Assembly: GCA_050999295.1 (NCBI GenBank)
Contig: JBPCPI010000033.1
Span: forward strand, 1-20,574
Length of the DNA stretch: 20,574 bases
Source of the DNA: JACCQS01 sp050999295
GTDB lineage: Bacteria; Actinomycetota; Actinomycetes; Mycobacteriales; Geodermatophilaceae
Direction of reading: 5' to 3'
Below the pieces are notes generated by a model that was not told the origin of the DNA, ran no database searches, and was given only the letters and a program-made list of their open reading frames with translations. Position numbers and translations under genes: made by a program. Shown here piece after piece: positions 14,218 to 20,574 of this stretch (the stretch's first letter is position 1; each line of letters starts with the position of its first letter).

Positions 14218-14814
14218 ATGCAGAGTCGCCCGGTCCGCGGGCTCCGGGGAGAACGTGTCTACCTGCGTCCGCTGGAGTCAACTGACATCGAACTCGTCCA
14301 CCGCTGGTACCAGGATGCCCGCGTATCGATGCTGATGGGTGATCCGCCGATCAGCCTCGCCGCCCGGAAGCTTCGCTATGAGGAAGCGGTCAAAGCTGCC
14401 GACGCCGATGTCTTCCGCTTCATGATCTGCCTGCTCGTCGACGACCGGAGAATCGGCCGGACCGATCTGTTCGACCTGGACCGGCAGAACGGCTCCTGCG
14501 CCTTCGGTATCACCCTCGGCGAGCCCGAGCTGTGGGGCCAAGGCTTCGGAACGGATGCGGTCAACGCGCTGGTCGATTTCGCCTTCGGTCAACTGCGGAT
14601 GGAGCGCGTTTGGCTGGACACCGATGTGCACAACGAGCGGGCACAGGCCGCCTACACGAAGGCTGGTTTCACTCAGGAGGGGCGCTTCCGGCGCGCTTTC
14701 TACCAGGACGGTCGGTGGAGTGATGACCTGCGGATGGCGATGCTCCGCGATGAGTGGGATGCCCTGCCTCGTCCCCGCAGTTGGGATCTGATCGCCCACG
14801 ACGACGAGGCCTAG
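14218..14814 (+). CDS. GNAT family N-acetyltransferase (RimJ/RimL-like)
   Basis: A 198-residue acetyl-CoA-dependent acetyltransferase. It begins GLRGERVYLRPLESTDIELVHRWYQD, the typical RimJ/RimL opening. The acetyl-CoA loop is in ITLGEPELWGQGFGTDAV, and VWLDTDVHNERAQAAYTKAGFTQEGRFRRAF is the conserved C-terminal motif with the Asn and Tyr that contact CoA. It may acetylate a protein N-terminus or a small amine; the substrate is not evident. The start at 14218 fits a leaderless mRNA. Its TAG stop shares the palindrome CTAG with the stop of the convergent aldo/keto reductase remnant. Confidence 0.88.
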   Translation: MQSRPVRGLRGERVYLRPLESTDIELVHRWYQDARVSMLMGDPPISLAARKLRYEEAVKAADADVFRFMICLLVDDRRIGRTDLFDLDRQNGSCAFGITLGEPELWGQGFGTDAVNALVDFAFGQLRMERVWLDTDVHNERAQAAYTKAGFTQEGRFRRAFYQDGRWSDDLRMAMLRDEWDALPRPRSWDLIAHDDEA

Positions 14815-15201
14815 GGCGCCTTCTCACGGACCGGTGGCAGCCGCTGCACATGCCGGCGTGCCTCAGCGTCGAGCCACGGACCAGATCCTGCTGCCGCGTT
14901 GGCCCGGACGGCATCCCGCTCGACCGGGTTGTACGGGATCTGGATGGCATCGAGCCGGCCGGTCCGCATCACGGCCTCGAGTTCGTCGTAGGCCGCCGAC
15001 TTCCAGTGCGTGACCCCGAGGAGGGTGACCTGGCCGGCGTCCCGTCGGGCCGCCAACTGGTCGAGCCGGGTGCGCCAGGCGACGCGGTTGTGCACCTGGA
15101 GCAGCTCGACGCGGCCGCCGTAGTAGCCCAGCGATCGAGCGTCGTGAGGTGTCCATCCCCACGGCGGGAACGGACAGTCTTGCGATCTGGCGGTGCTCTA
15201 T
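14811..15201 (-). pseudogene. Collapsed aldo/keto reductase pseudogene
   Basis: Three pieces of an aldo/keto reductase are joined. First is EHRQIARLSVPAVGMDTSR (from 15198), the usual N-terminal strand (VPAVGMGT in intact members). Then, in another frame, comes RSLGYYGGRVELLQVHNRVA continuing to LGVTHWKSAAYDELEAVMRT and RLDAIQIPYNPVERDA, the barrel region of strands 5 to 7. Last is RANAAAGSGPWLDAEARRHV, the usual C-terminal helix. Perhaps 130 codons remain of about 280. A strong ribosome site, GAGGAGG, lies 3 nt upstream of an ATA at 15201-15199, so the original ATG seems mutated. This explains most of the otherwise geneless 14815-15292. The nearby aminotransferase gene runs the opposite way. 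Pieces were identified by eye. Confidence 0.72.
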
Positions 15202-15292
15202 GGGCCTCCTCAGCGTTGAACAGGAGGCTACGGAGCGCCGGAGCAGTCCGGCCGCGAGGGGCGTGCGACGTGACACAGTGGGTGAGGTGTCC

Positions 15293-16453
15293 ATGGTCCA
15301 CGACTTCGACCGGATCGGGATCGCCACCCTGCGCGAGCGAGGCGCCCTCAATTGGTCTCTGTATCCGGACGCGATCGGATCGTTCGTCGCCGAGATGGAC
15401 TTCGGTTGCGCACCGGAGATCCGCCAGGCGCTGCATGCCGCAGTCGACGTCCAGCGCTTCGGTTATCTGCCGCCGGTACTCGTCGCCGAGATGGCGGAGG
15501 CGTGCGCGGGTTGGCTGTCGGCCAGTTTTGGGTGGAACGTCGATATCGCCGACATTCGACCGGTCGGTGACGTCATCTCCGCGCTCGAGACCGCGATCGA
15601 ACGCTTCTCGCCCGCCGGCAGCGCGATCGTGGTACCCACTCCGGCGTACAAGCATTTCCTGGACGTTCCACAGCGCCTCGGCCGGAAGGTGATCGAGGTG
15701 CCGATGGTCCTGGTCGGACAGCGTTGGGAGTTCGACCTCGACGGCCTCGACCGCGCCTGCACAGACGGGGCGGGATTGCTCATCCTGTGCAGCCCGTACA
15801 ACCCGCTGGGTCGGGTGTTCACCCCTGATGAGCTGCGGTCGGTGTCCGAGGTCGTGGACCGGCACGGAGCACGGGTCTTCGCCGACGAGATCCACTGCCC
15901 GCTCGTGTTCCCCGGGACGCGGCACACGCCGTACGCCATGCTGTCATCGGCAGCCGCCGGGCACAGCATCACAGCGCTGTCCGCTTCGAAGGCGTGGAAC
16001 CTGGCCGGACTGAAATGCGCGCAGGTAGTGCTCACCAACGATGCCGACCGGGCGACGTGGGCCGAGCTGGGGTTGGCGCCCGAAATCGGCACCAGCAACC
16101 TCGGCCTGGTCGCCAACTCGGCCGCCTTCCGGTCTGGCCAGGGATGGCTCGGTGACGTTCTCGGTTACCTCGATCGCAATCGGACCCGGCTTGGCGAGCT
16201 CGTGGCGCAGGACCTGCCGGGCGTGGTGTACCGGCCGCCGGAAGGCACTTTCCTAGCCTGGCTCGACTGCACTGCGCTTGATCTGGGGGACGAGCCAGGG
16301 AAGTTCTTTCACGAGCGCGCCGGCGTGGTCGGCACCGAAGGGCTGGAGTGTGGGCAGGCCGGCCGCGGCTGTCTGCGGTTGAACCTGGCCACACCGGAGC
16401 CGGTCCTGGTCGAGATGGTCGATCGGATGGCTCGTGCTTTCGCCGGGCGCTGA
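15293..16453 (+). CDS. MalY/PatB-type PLP aminotransferase (cystathionine beta-lyase-like)
   Basis: A 386-residue fold-type I PLP enzyme of the MalY/PatB group, which cleaves C-S bonds in cystathionine and cysteine conjugates or transaminates. Its N-terminus has FVAEMDFGCAPEI, the family's xxMDF motif. SPYNPLGRVF (167-176) holds the Asn that contacts PLP, ADEIHCPLVF (197-206) the Asp, and SASKAWNLAGLKCA the Schiff-base Lys (Lys233). RLNLATP near the C-terminus carries the carboxylate-binding Arg. ATG 15293 is chosen because GAGG precedes it by about 7 nt and earlier in-frame sequence overlaps the pseudogene. The MFS gene starts 20 nt before its end, so the two form an operon. Confidence 0.9.
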   Translation: MVHDFDRIGIATLRERGALNWSLYPDAIGSFVAEMDFGCAPEIRQALHAAVDVQRFGYLPPVLVAEMAEACAGWLSASFGWNVDIADIRPVGDVISALETAIERFSPAGSAIVVPTPAYKHFLDVPQRLGRKVIEVPMVLVGQRWEFDLDGLDRACTDGAGLLILCSPYNPLGRVFTPDELRSVSEVVDRHGARVFADEIHCPLVFPGTRHTPYAMLSSAAAGHSITALSASKAWNLAGLKCAQVVLTNDADRATWAELGLAPEIGTSNLGLVANSAAFRSGQGWLGDVLGYLDRNRTRLGELVAQDLPGVVYRPPEGTFLAWLDCTALDLGDEPGKFFHERAGVVGTEGLECGQAGRGCLRLNLATPEPVLVEMVDRMARAFAGR

Positions 16454-17756
16454 CCCGCTGATCGGCGCTGCGCCGCAGACCGCGCCGGTCCTGGCCGACG
16501 CGTCGGTACGGGCGGCGCATCGCCGTGCGGTGTGGGTCCTCGTCGCGGCGCAGATCACCGGCGGACTGGGGATCGGAGCGGCGATCTCGGTAGGCGGCCT
16601 GCTCGCACTCGACATTTCCGGTTCCGAGGTCCTGGCCGGCGGCGGACCGACCGCGGTTGTGCTGGGAGCGGCGCTGTTTGCTCTGCCGCTGGCAGCCGTT
16701 GCCGCCCGCTCCGGACGTCGACGCGGCCTGAGCCTGGGCTGGGGGCTAGCGGCGTTCGGTGCCGTCATCGTGGTACTCGCGGCCATCCTTGGCTCCTATC
16801 TCGTTCTCATGGTCGGCATGCTGCTGACCGGGTCCGGTACTGCAGCCAGCCTCCAATCCCGCTACGCAGCAACCGACCTCGCGCTTCTGGACAGGCGAGG
16901 CAGGGATCTGTCCTTGGTGGTCTGGTCCACGACACTCGGGACCGTGCTCGGACCGAATCTCAGCGAACCCGGCCGGATCGTCGCGGAGGCGCTGCACATT
17001 CCGCCGTTGGTCGGGCCGTTCGTCTTCTGCGCAGTCGGAATGGTCGTGGCCGCCGCACTGATCCTGATCCTGATGCGCCCGGACCCGCTGCTGCTGTCCC
17101 AACAACTGGAGATCGACCGAGCGGCCAGGGATGCAGCCGCCCATCCAGTCGAGCCCGGCGTGGACCTGCCGGCGGTCTCGATCTGGTCAACGGTGTGGCG
17201 CGCACCCCGGGCCCGCCTCGGCATGTCGGCAATTGTGCTGGGCCACGCCGTGATGGTGGCTGTCATGACGATGGCACCGGTGCATCTGAGCCACCATGGC
17301 GCGACGCTCACGATCGTCGGGCTGACGATCAGCCTGCATATCGGCGGGATGTTCGCCTTCTCCCCGATCTTCGGCTGGCTGGCCGACGCGCGCGGGCGGG
17401 TGACCACGATCGTGATCGGGCAGGCGCTGCTGGCAGGGGCGGCTCTGCTGGCCGGGACGTCGGGGAGCTCCGAGCCCCGTCTGATGGCCGGGCTGTTCCT
17501 GCTGGGTCTGGGCTGGTCGGCCAATCTGGTGGCCGGGTCCACCCTGCTTGTGGAGTCGGTGCCGTCGGCCGCGCGAACTCGAGTCCAGGGCGCCTCCGAC
17601 CTCGCGATGAACCTGGTGGGCGCGGCCGGAGGCGCCTTGTCCGGGGTGCTGCTGGCACTGGTCGGCTTCGGTGGCCTGAACGCTGTGGCCGCGGCGTTGG
17701 TCGTCCCGACGCTGTTGTTCGCGTTCATCGCGCACCGGGCGCGTACGTGCGCCTGA
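16434..17756 (+). CDS. MFS transporter
   Basis: A 440-residue major facilitator protein with about 12 hydrophobic segments. The first is AVWVLVAAQITGGLGIGAAIS, and AARSGRRRGLSLGWGLAAFG fits the conserved loop between helices 2 and 3. A hydrophilic loop (about 215-255) divides the halves, and GWLADARGRVTTIVIGQALL repeats the loop motif in the second half. It probably exports a small molecule. The GTG at 16434 overlaps the end of the aminotransferase gene, indicating translational coupling, so its substrate may be an amino acid or the aminotransferase product. The exact start is uncertain because the N-terminal 28 residues look disordered. Confidence 0.9.
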   Translation: MLSPGADPLIGAAPQTAPVLADASVRAAHRRAVWVLVAAQITGGLGIGAAISVGGLLALDISGSEVLAGGGPTAVVLGAALFALPLAAVAARSGRRRGLSLGWGLAAFGAVIVVLAAILGSYLVLMVGMLLTGSGTAASLQSRYAATDLALLDRRGRDLSLVVWSTTLGTVLGPNLSEPGRIVAEALHIPPLVGPFVFCAVGMVVAAALILILMRPDPLLLSQQLEIDRAARDAAAHPVEPGVDLPAVSIWSTVWRAPRARLGMSAIVLGHAVMVAVMTMAPVHLSHHGATLTIVGLTISLHIGGMFAFSPIFGWLADARGRVTTIVIGQALLAGAALLAGTSGSSEPRLMAGLFLLGLGWSANLVAGSTLLVESVPSAARTRVQGASDLAMNLVGAAGGALSGVLLALVGFGGLNAVAAALVVPTLLFAFIAHRARTCA

Positions 17757-17834
17757 ACTTTGCGGCCCGTCCGGCCCCGAAGCGCGGTAACTTGTCTCGT
17801 AGACAGCCTGCAGCGCACTGCGAGGGAGCTAGAC

Positions 17835-17954
17835 ATGGCAGTAATCGGCAAACTCACGACCTGGGTACTCCTGGCGGCCGCCGCCGGCGCGGCCGTGACC
17901 GGCGTTCGGTCGATCCCAGATGTTCAGCGGTACCTCAAGATCCGGTCGATGTAG
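17835..17954 (+). CDS. DUF6893 family small protein
   Basis: A 39-residue protein, MAVIGKLTTWVLL followed by an Ala-rich membrane helix and the conserved-looking end SIPDVQRYLKIRSM. This hydrophobic-helix plus PD-x-x-RYL-x-IR-x-M pattern is what I recall for DUF6893. GAGGGAGC lies 5 nt before the ATG. The function is unknown; a small single-helix membrane protein is likely. It lies 88 bp before the DUF6390 gene on the same strand. Confidence 0.78.
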   Translation: MAVIGKLTTWVLLAAAAGAAVTGVRSIPDVQRYLKIRSM

Positions 17955-18042
17955 GTCAGGGTTCACCCGTACCAGGCGTCACGCGTCGTTGAACGGCGCC
18001 CGCCGCACGTGATCACATTGGCTGTGCAACCGGAGGTAACCC

Positions 18043-18822
18043 GTGCGTGACAGTGTCAGCGGCCCGGTGCTGTTCGCCCGCTATGCCTACCCGCCGAACT
18101 CCCACGGCTACTGCGGACCCAATGACCACACCGCCTTCTTCGAGTCCGGCGTGGCCCGGACCGACGACGGCGGGCTTCGGGCTATGTCGCAGCAGTTCGC
18201 CGGTGCATGGCCCTATCTCGAGCTGATCGCCGAGGCGACTGGGCTATCCGACCCGTTGGACCGGCGGGTGGTCGAGGCGTACTGGGTGGGTAGTCCGCGA
18301 CTTGACCTCGTCAGCACACGAGCAGTCGGCAACTCGATGGAGCAGCGCTTCCGGCCGATGACCGGCTCGAAGTTCTTCACGCTCAACGAGAGCGTGCTGG
18401 CCGGCGGCGTGCCGCACCACAGTTTCGCGGTGTTCTGCATCTACCCCTGGACCGGGTTGCTGAGCGAGCGGCGGCGGGCCAAGCAGGCGCTGACGGTTCT
18501 GGACCGGTGCCGGATCCGGTGGGGTCAGGTGCTGGCGGTGCAGGGCGATCAAGTGGTCGTGGAGTCATCGCCGCTGACCTGGGACGGGCACCGGATCGAC
18601 TTCGGACCGATCGAGACCGAGACGGTGGTCCGGTCGATCGACGGGGCCAGCATGATTCCCGAGCTGAAGACGGGAGACTGGGTCGCGCTGCACTGGGAGT
18701 GGGTCTGCGACCGGCTCACCGAGCGTCAGGTCGGCTACCTGCGGACCTACACGATGCGCCACGTTGGCATCGTCAATGACGGCAACCTTCATTCCGGTAC
18801 CGCCTCGCTGCTCGGCTTCTGA
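18043..18822 (+). CDS. DUF6390 family protein
   Basis: A 259-residue soluble protein beginning with the family's LFARYAYPPNSHGYCGPNDH. Other marked stretches are VEAYWVGSPRLDLV, HHSFAVFCIYPWTGLL, DRCRIRWGQVLAV and DWVALHWEWVCDRLTERQ. Several His and Cys (HGYCGPNDH, HHSFAVFC, HWEWVC) could bind metal, but this is not shown. The GTG start is supported by GGAGGT a few bases upstream. The function is unknown. From memory, DUF6390 and DUF6893 genes occur near uptake [NiFe]-hydrogenase genes in some actinobacteria; none are present here. The last 34 bp overlap the convergent ABC ATPase gene. Confidence 0.82.
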   Translation: MRDSVSGPVLFARYAYPPNSHGYCGPNDHTAFFESGVARTDDGGLRAMSQQFAGAWPYLELIAEATGLSDPLDRRVVEAYWVGSPRLDLVSTRAVGNSMEQRFRPMTGSKFFTLNESVLAGGVPHHSFAVFCIYPWTGLLSERRRAKQALTVLDRCRIRWGQVLAVQGDQVVVESSPLTWDGHRIDFGPIETETVVRSIDGASMIPELKTGDWVALHWEWVCDRLTERQVGYLRTYTMRHVGIVNDGNLHSGTASLLGF

Positions 18823-19829
18823 CCCGGCGACCTTTCGCCGGGCAATGGCCATGAGCGCCGCAGGCCCCAGGTGACGTCATCGCCGCGCCCGTGGGCTGGT
18901 GGACCCGATTCGCGCACCAGGAGTCGGCCCTGCGCGGAGTCGAGCAGATAGTCCGAGTGCGGGCCCCGGAACCAGACATCCCGGATCCGCGCGGACCGGT
19001 CCCCGCCCAGGGATGCCCATTCGGGACGCACCAGGAGCTGGCCGGTCCCATCGGGACTGGTCAGCACCGAAGCCGGGCCGGTCAGCTGGGCGGCCAGGAG
19101 ATCCACCGGCTCGCTGTAGACCTGTTCGGGAGTCCCAAGCTGGATGACCCGCCCGGCCGACAGCAGCGCCACGCGGTCGGCAAGGCCTAGCGTCTCCTCG
19201 GCGTCGTGGGCCGCGTACACGGCGGCGGCGCCCGTTGCCCGCTGCCGGGTCACCAACTCCTCCAGAAACACCCCGCGGACATGGCTGTCGAGGTGCGCCG
19301 TCGGCTCGTCGAACAAGTACAGCGACGCCTGTCGGGCCAGCGCCCGAGCCAGGCCCACACGTTGCTGTTCACCGCCGGACAACTCGGCCGGATGCCGGTC
19401 GGCAAGGTGGCCGACATTCAGCCGCTCCAGGATCACGAGGGCTTGTTCGCGGGCCCTGGCCCGACTCTCGCCACGTCGTCGGGCGGGATAGGCGACAGTG
19501 TCCAGCGCAGACAGGTGCGGCCACAGGGCGTAGTTCTGGAACACCATCGCCAGCTCACGCCGCTCCGGTGGCTCGGACCTGGCGGCCGAGGAGACGCACC
19601 GGCCGTTCAGCCACACCTCGCCCGCCTGCGGCGACTGGAAGCCGGCGACGGTATGCAGCATCGTGGACTTTCCGGACCCCGACGCCCCGAGCAGCGCCAG
19701 CACCTCGCCGGGGGCGACGCTGAGTTCTACGTCGGAGAGCACTCTCACGCGGCCGTAGGCCACGCACAGCCCGCGCAGTTCCAACGTGTCAGGTTCCAAC
19801 GTGTCAGGTTCCAACGTGTCAGCCGACAT
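18789..19829 (-). CDS. ABC transporter ATP-binding protein (iron(III)/polyamine type)
   Basis: A 346-residue ABC ATPase of the FbpC/PotA type, energising uptake of ferric iron, thiamine, polyamines or similar. Walker A is GASGSGKST (48-56), the Q-loop is VFQNYALWPHLSALD (Gln98), the signature is LSGGEQQR (150-157), Walker B is LYLFDEPTAHLD (170-181), and the switch His is in AAHDAEE (His208). A C-terminal regulatory domain with VRPEWASLGG follows. ATG 19829 overlaps the permease stop by 11 nt and has GGAG 7 nt upstream. The first residues are a threefold DTLEP repeat from a 15-bp DNA tandem repeat. The 3' end runs through a hairpin and overlaps DUF6390. Confidence 0.92.
   Translation of the reverse strand: MSADTLEPDTLEPDTLELRGLCVAYGRVRVLSDVELSVAPGEVLALLGASGSGKSTMLHTVAGFQSPQAGEVWLNGRCVSSAARSEPPERRELAMVFQNYALWPHLSALDTVAYPARRRGESRARAREQALVILERLNVGHLADRHPAELSGGEQQRVGLARALARQASLYLFDEPTAHLDSHVRGVFLEELVTRQRATGAAAVYAAHDAEETLGLADRVALLSAGRVIQLGTPEQVYSEPVDLLAAQLTGPASVLTSPDGTGQLLVRPEWASLGGDRSARIRDVWFRGPHSDYLLDSAQGRLLVRESGPPAHGRGDDVTWGLRRSWPLPGERSPGQKPSSEAVPE
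18823..18842 (+). terminator. Strong hairpin directly after the DUF6390 gene
   Basis: CCCGGCGA (18823-18830) and TCGCCGGG (18835-18842) form a perfect 8-bp, GC-rich stem with a 4-nt CCTT loop. It begins at the base after the DUF6390 stop codon. It also lies inside the last codons of the convergent ABC ATPase gene. There is no T-tract. Confidence 0.6.
19778..19822. repeat. Three tandem 15-bp repeats at the start of the ABC ATPase gene
   Basis: Three perfect copies of GTTCCAACGTGTCAG lie head to tail. They encode DTLEP, DTLEP and DTLEL at residues 4-18 of the ATPase, before its first strand. The TCA in the third copy is also the permease stop codon on the minus strand. Because the unit is in-frame, copy-number change would alter N-terminal length without frameshift. 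Confidence 0.95.
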
Positions 19830-20574
19830 GGGTGGGCTCCGGAACGGGTCGGGCGGGAGCGGCGGGCGGGGGCGGCGGCGGAGCGGTCCGGGAACCCGAC
19901 CGGGACGCCGGACCGCGATTGAGCCGCCGGATCAGCAACCAGACCGCCGCGGCGGGGACGAGCAGAAGCACCGTGATCAGGACCGACAGTGCGGAGGTCA
20001 CCCCGACCTGGCCGAGTTCCGAGCTGTTCAGAACCACGACCGCCAACGTCTCGCTGCCGGGTCCGTACAACAGGCTGGACATGGTCACCTCGGGCAGCGC
20101 GGTGAGGAAGCAGACCAGCCAGGCGGCCAGCAGGGCGGGCGCGAGTGGCCGGAGCACGACTGTACGGATAGCCGTGAGCAGGCTCGCTCCGCTGATGCGC
20201 GCGGCGTGCAGTTCGTCGGGAGGCAACCGGTCCAGGGCACCGGAGATCGGCCGATGCGCGACCGCCCAGAGTTTGGCGATGTAGGCGAGCAGGATGATCG
20301 CCAGCGTGCCGCCGAGCCAGCGGCCGTAGGTGATCAGCATGCCGAGGGCGAGTGTCGACCCGGGCAGCACGAGCGTGAGCGTGACCAAGGTCGCGACGCC
20401 GCGACCCGAGCGGCTGCGTTCGAGGGCGGCGACGAGGCCGCCGAGCAGCACCAACACCGACGCGGCCGCGACAGCGAGCAGGAAACTGCGCCCGAGCGCC
20501 TCGCCGTTGCGCACGTTGAGCACCGAGGCGAAGTTGGCCAGCGTCCAGTTCGCCGGGCTCGGCGCCAGCCCCAC
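19819..20574 (-). CDS. ABC transporter permease, iron/polyamine type (partial; 5' end beyond window)
   Basis: The visible 251 residues are the C-terminal half of a binding-protein-dependent permease. Membrane helices include SFLLAVAAASVLVLLGGLVAAL, GVATLVTLTLVLPGSTLALGML, LLAAWLVCFLTALPEVTMSSL and ALSVLITVLLLVPAAAVWLLI. The cytoplasmic coupling loop (EAA-type) is ELHAARISGASLLTAIRTVVLRPLAP. The C-terminus is a Pro-rich tail (APPPPPPAAPARPVPEPTHVG). FbpB-like permeases have two such halves, about 500-550 residues, so much of the gene probably lies past 20574 and the internal Met there is not the true start. It overlaps the ATPase gene by 11 nt. The solute-binding protein is expected further upstream. 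Confidence 0.88.
   Translation of the reverse strand: MGLAPSPANWTLANFASVLNVRNGEALGRSFLLAVAAASVLVLLGGLVAALERSRSGRGVATLVTLTLVLPGSTLALGMLITYGRWLGGTLAIILLAYIAKLWAVAHRPISGALDRLPPDELHAARISGASLLTAIRTVVLRPLAPALLAAWLVCFLTALPEVTMSSLLYGPGSETLAVVVLNSSELGQVGVTSALSVLITVLLLVPAAAVWLLIRRLNRGPASRSGSRTAPPPPPPAAPARPVPEPTHVG

Noticed and set aside
16532..17992. A 486-codon plus-strand frame overlapping the MFS gene
   Set aside because: It is Arg/Gly-rich without hydrophobic helices, while the alternative frame shows a full set of MFS membrane segments.

Overview
This 20.6-kb window is chromosomal DNA from a high-GC Gram-positive bacterium (Actinomycetota). The signs are strong G/C-ending codon use, GTG starts, a DUF3107 gene, a DUF3152 zincin, a mycothiol-type maleylpyruvate-isomerase-fold protein, MoeZ with a fused rhodanese domain, DUF6893 and DUF6390. 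From memory, the core gene set (alpha/beta hydrolase, ATL, TIGR03086-type protein, MoeZ, DUF3152, TetR, DUF3107) matches the mycobacterial Rv3203-Rv3208A neighbourhood, but rearranged and with insertions. The genus cannot be named from the sequence alone.

Layout. 1-70 is a low-complexity end with a 15-C run, probably a poor-quality contig edge. 71-2623 (minus) holds TetR, an AlbA_2/Schlafen-type regulator and DUF3107; the AlbA_2 gene sits inside a pair that is normally adjacent and carries its own 33-bp palindromic operator/promoter. 2727-3199 is a decayed MFS transporter. 3237-3926 is an unrecognised two-TM protein. 4113-5503 is a dicarboxylate/glutamate-type symporter broken by one frameshift near its C-terminus. 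5534-7187 (minus) has a HAD-II hydrolase, a small XRE regulator and a DUF2975 membrane protein with a clear promoter/operator. 7314-11622 (plus) is the conserved run: alpha/beta hydrolase, secreted DUF3152 zincin, MoeZ, MDMPI-fold protein and alkyltransferase-like (ATL) protein.

11764-18822 (plus) carries TrpB2 with a MetE-barrel-like protein, a GNAT acetyltransferase, a MalY/PatB aminotransferase overlapping an MFS exporter, and the DUF6893/DUF6390 pair. A collapsed aldo/keto reductase pseudogene lies on the minus strand at 14811-15201. 18789-20574 (minus) is an iron/polyamine-type ABC ATPase and a partial permease running off the window.

The most unusual feature is a pair of 68-bp palindromic elements (11249-11316 and 11631-11698) that bracket the ATL gene. 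They have identical 12-bp ends, equal length and diverged cores that still pair. The first supplies the probable ribosome binding site of ATL. Other points of interest are the AlbA_2 operator, two pseudogenes formed by internal deletions, the symporter frameshift, and the TrpB2/MetE-like gene pair. No tRNA, rRNA, CRISPR array or intact transposase was seen.
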